A stretch of 64,000 nucleotides of DNA from Formicarius rufipectus (lineage: Eukaryota; Chordata; Aves; Passeriformes; Formicariidae): positions 70,365 to 134,364 of the forward strand of contig VXAU01000975.1 of assembly GCA_013399695.1 (NCBI GenBank). The letters run 5' to 3'. A program made the position numbers and the translations under genes. The notes beneath the pieces were generated by a model. The model made no database searches, was not told the DNA's origin, and saw only the letters and a program-made list of their open reading frames with translations. The first letter of the stretch is position 1. The number at the start of each line of letters is the position of its first letter. Shown here in pieces: positions 61,086 through 64,000 of this stretch.

Positions 61086-61149
61086 TTATGGCTGGACTCA
61101 ATGATTTTAAGGGGCTTTTCCAACCTAGATAATGACACAATTCTATGAT
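61086..61149 (+). mobile_element. CR1-like fragment, plus orientation
   Basis: 'ggctggactcaatgatttta' followed by 'ggcttttccaacctaga' and a terminal 'ttctatga' is a diverged CR1 3' end on the plus strand. It faces the fragment at 60909 in inverted orientation. Confidence 0.65.
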
Positions 61150-63556
61150 GGCAGCATGATGGAGACCCGAGGGACCTGCAGCCCCCCATGGCTGACCCAG
61201 GTGAGCAGGTGTCTTGTCACTCTGGCAGGCACACCAAAATGCTCCCAGCTCCTGAGCAAGGGCTGTGGGAAAGGCTGAGCGTGTGCAGCCTGGCTGGAAG
61301 GCACAGAGACTGACCCAGGAGGGTAAATGTGATGGAGACATTCCATGGTACGAGTGTTAAACTGCAGGATAAATGCAATGAAGACATTCCATGGTACCAG
61401 TGCTGAACTGCAAAGTCCCTCTTCAGAGGACTGAAGGTTTAAAGAGCCTCAGTCATGCCCTATAGGATTTGGTTTGACTATGGTGTTTCTATTAGTTTTT
61501 GACTACATTCCCCATTAAAAAAAAAGACTCCTTAAGGAATGTTTTCACTTTATATCCTTCCCTCTACAGAGCATTGGTAGAGTACTTCCCCCACCCTCAG
61601 ACATCTTGCTAATCTGAACCTGAGCTGTGTTTTGGAAATATTCCCCCTCAGCACTACCAGGTGGTGAGAAAAGGTGGAATTCACTTAAGGAACACTATCC
61701 CCACAGGAGGTGGCGAGTCAACCAGCACTTCTGCATGAAGAGGCAGGGATGCCCAGTAAACAGCACCACTCAAGTCGTTTTTTTATGGCCTGGAGCCAGG
61801 GTTGGCGGCATGCTATTTTAGGGAGAGGGGATAAGTAGAGCTTTAAAAGTTGCCCATACCTGCTAGTGAATAGTAAAGCCCAGGAATCCTGTATACCTGC
61901 TTTTTCACTCATGCTGTGGATGGTATCAAGCTTTGCACTGCACAAAGTGTATCCCCAGGATGTTAAATAAATCTCCTCCTAATCAGGAATCAGACTTAAA
62001 GGTCCAGCTCACTTCATGCAGATTGAAGAGGAGGGATCTGTTTCTTGTGGTGGAGCCCAGACTCTACCTTGTGACTCAGGAATTGTGATGGGAAGCTCAA
62101 AACTGCCCTCACTTTTTCCCTTTCCCAGGCTACAAAGCAAGGGATGACCCAAGGCAGGTGGTCCTTCCTCCCGGCAGAGCAGGAAAACACAGTCATGCCT
62201 GTGGCAAAAGATTTCAACAGTGAGAAAAATGCCAGCCCATCATTCACAGATGCTGAAGCCATCAGTGTAAGACTGGACAGGGAGAGGACACATTTCCTAA
62301 TTACAAAGTGATTTTGTGTTCAAAACAGTTTGCTGGTGAACTGGCAACTCAGTCTAGGAACCTAACCTAACATCAGGATTCCTGACTGTTCCAGCAACAA
62401 ATATGCACATCTGCTCATGGGACAGCTCTAACACAGACCATGTCTGGTTCATAAACAGGCAGAGTTGGGATAAATACTAGTTTCCTCTCATGGATATTTT
62501 TCATCTGAAGCTGTTCATAACCCTGCTGTTGCTGACAACTCCCCTGAAGTCCAACACCACCACATAGATGACTTCAGCATTAATGAATCTCTCCCACAGG
62601 CACCAAGAGACAGTGTGAAGAGAATATCAAGAGTCAAGCACTGTTAACATGCTTTCTTCAACTAGTTTTTCCAGCACTAATGTTCAGACTGTACAGCTCT
62701 AGTCTTGTCTTGTGCAGGACCCATTTCTTCTTAGTAGAACAAAGTTTATGATTTTTGGAAAGAGATGGGTCACACAGGAGTTAAGTATAGGTTAAAGTCA
62801 GAATACGTGACTGGACTGAGCTCACAAGTATGATTGGTATTCCTGGGCAAGGAGTGAATCCCCGAAGTGCACAGATGGATTGCAGGTTGGATCTGATGTG
62901 TTTGGTGATAATTTAATGTGGCGCTAAGGGTAGATTGCATTGGCTTTGTGACACAACAGCTCTAGCTAGTACTGGCTCACAGTGAAATGTCACCTATTTG
63001 TCCCTTTTGCAAGTGAATGAATTGTGTCATGCTAGTCCTGGCTAGCCTTGCCATAGGAAAGGATGCCCTGGTCCGTTCCCATTCCTGTGCCCCAGTTATA
63101 ATATAATTTTGGTTATGTAAATGAAACAGGTTTAGTGAATGAATTAAGAACTGACTTCCTCTCATTGGTAAAACATTTTGATACCTCCAACTAACACTAA
63201 TCATGCAGATGGAATGGTTTCAGAGGGCAGGATTACCTGAAGTCCCATCTGACCCTTCCCATTCTGGAAAAGACACTTTACAAAATATCCCCAGTGCCTA
63301 AACAAATCTAGGAGGTATCTCTGGACCCCTCTGCATTCGCTCTCCAGTCCTGCCAGGCACCGCCTGGCATTCTGAGCAACTTCTCTTTTGTTTAACCAGA
63401 GTTTAAAATAACTTATCAACCAATCATAAAATGAATTTTTTGGTTTCTCCTGGCTCCATGAACACAAAGAGGTGCACGTCCTACCATAGGAGGAAGCAAT
63501 GGCTGTTAAGTTTTACAGTTATAGTGGAAAGCACTGATCACAGCCTGCCGGCCTCA

Positions 63557-63715
63557 CTACTGGATGTGACAGGCGGTGGAGGAGGTGGCTTGGCAACACA
63601 TGCAGGTAGGGTTGACCGATTTAGGGGGGATTAGGTCGAGGTCCTCGTCATCAGGGATCTCATCTAACCGGTACCCATCCTTTAGCAGCTGGATGTTCAA
63701 GTCTTGGTTGATCTG
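63557..63715 (-). CDS. FAM219A: FAM219A (C9orf25), last coding exon
   Basis: The exon starts after acceptor TCTGTAG (AG at 63717-63716), in phase 0, and ends with TAG at 63559-63557. Its 52 residues begin QINQDLNIQLLKDGYRLDEI, pass through an acidic PDDEDLDLIPPK stretch and end in a Cys-rich CMCCQATSSTACHIQ. As far as I can recall them, they match the mammalian FAM219A C-terminus without change. The function is unknown; the protein is highly conserved and has disordered, phosphorylatable segments. The remaining exons lie to the right, outside the window. Confidence 0.95.
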   Translation of the reverse strand, partial: QINQDLNIQLLKDGYRLDEIPDDEDLDLIPPKSVNPTCMCCQATSSTACHIQ

Positions 63716-64000
63716 CTACAGACAAAGAGACAAACAGTCAAACACTTGAGACTTCTGGTGGTGAGAAGATCAAGGACGTCCCTTATTCTGGAATATATTT
63801 CCCCATCATTAACATCTGCTCCACTAATGAAATAGGCCTAGTATTTGATCACAGGTGAGGGGAGGGCTGCCTTCTGTCCTACCTTCTTCCAGAGTAGGAA
63901 TATCTAGACTGAGATATGCTATTTTGTTCAGGAATATTTTTTCCCTTAAGACAAACCCTCATTTGAAGTAATGCAAAAATAATATTTGCTGGCAGCTGGG
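63716..64000 (-). other. Intron of FAM219A (partial)
   Basis: Sequence upstream of the last FAM219A exon, running off the window edge. No other feature is seen. Confidence 0.75.

Larger units (their letters stand above)
54241..63556 (-). other. Non-coding region downstream of FAM219A, possibly partly its 3' UTR
   Basis: No coding gene is recognised over 9 kb. Minus-strand polyadenylation signals appear at several points: ATTAAA near 54275 in a very AT-rich 500-bp block that looks like a 3' end, and AATAAA near 54710, 56055, 56900, 58988 and 59490. FAM219A has a long 3' UTR in mammals, so some of this is probably transcribed with it; the true end is unknown. CR1 pieces and a possible LTR are embedded. 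Confidence 0.35.

Noticed and set aside
1..64000. CRISPR arrays, operons, bacterial mobile elements, tRNA or rRNA genes
   Set aside because: None is seen. The window is vertebrate nuclear DNA, and the tandem repeats are micro- and minisatellites without spacers.

Overview
The window is nuclear DNA from a bird. The support is: fragments of CR1 LINEs with typical avian 3' ends, compact genes with GT-AG introns, CpG-island promoters, and a gene order matching human 9p13. That order is NUDT2 on the plus strand, then MYORG, SPMIP6 (C9orf24) and FAM219A on the minus strand. In chicken the 9p13 segment is Z-linked, so a Z chromosome is likely (inference). One large assembly gap (N, 39985-40371) and one single N (6891) are present.

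Layout. 0.7-4.6 kb: NUDT2, two coding exons, complete (148 aa). 8.2-21.2 kb, minus strand: a five-exon gene that I assembled from splice sites with matching phases (319 aa). It encodes a signal peptide, one six-cysteine mannose-receptor-type cysteine-rich (ricin-B/CysR) lectin domain, a stalk, one membrane helix and a tail ending in an FxNxxY endocytosis motif. I know of no mammalian gene at this position. 21.2-30.3 kb: no protein gene recognised. 30.3-32.5 kb, plus strand: a complete extra copy of MYORG (698 aa) with a changed N-terminus. 39.5-41.4 kb, minus strand: the canonical MYORG, interrupted by the gap. 45.7 kb and 48.4 kb: two GC-rich candidate first exons for minus-strand MYORG, the second with a ZNF143/THAP11-type promoter motif and flanked by a 32-bp minisatellite. 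50.5-52.6 kb, minus strand: a strongly diverged SPMIP6. 54-63.5 kb: mostly non-coding, probably including 3' UTR of FAM219A, with CR1 pieces and a possible solo LTR. 63.56-63.72 kb, minus strand: the last coding exon of FAM219A; the rest of that gene lies beyond the window.

Two observations stand out. First, the two MYORG copies face each other as an inverted pair about 7 kb apart. Their resolved coding sequence differs at only two bases found in about 1.3 kb, while homology decays sharply at both ends of the reading frame. That pattern suggests recent gene conversion of an older inverted duplication, with an assembly artefact as the main alternative. Second, the small CysR-lectin receptor gene looks like a stripped-down mannose receptor, and it has an alternative splice donor predicted to give a soluble form.

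Most of the remaining sequence is introns and intergenic DNA with microsatellites and old CR1 fragments.
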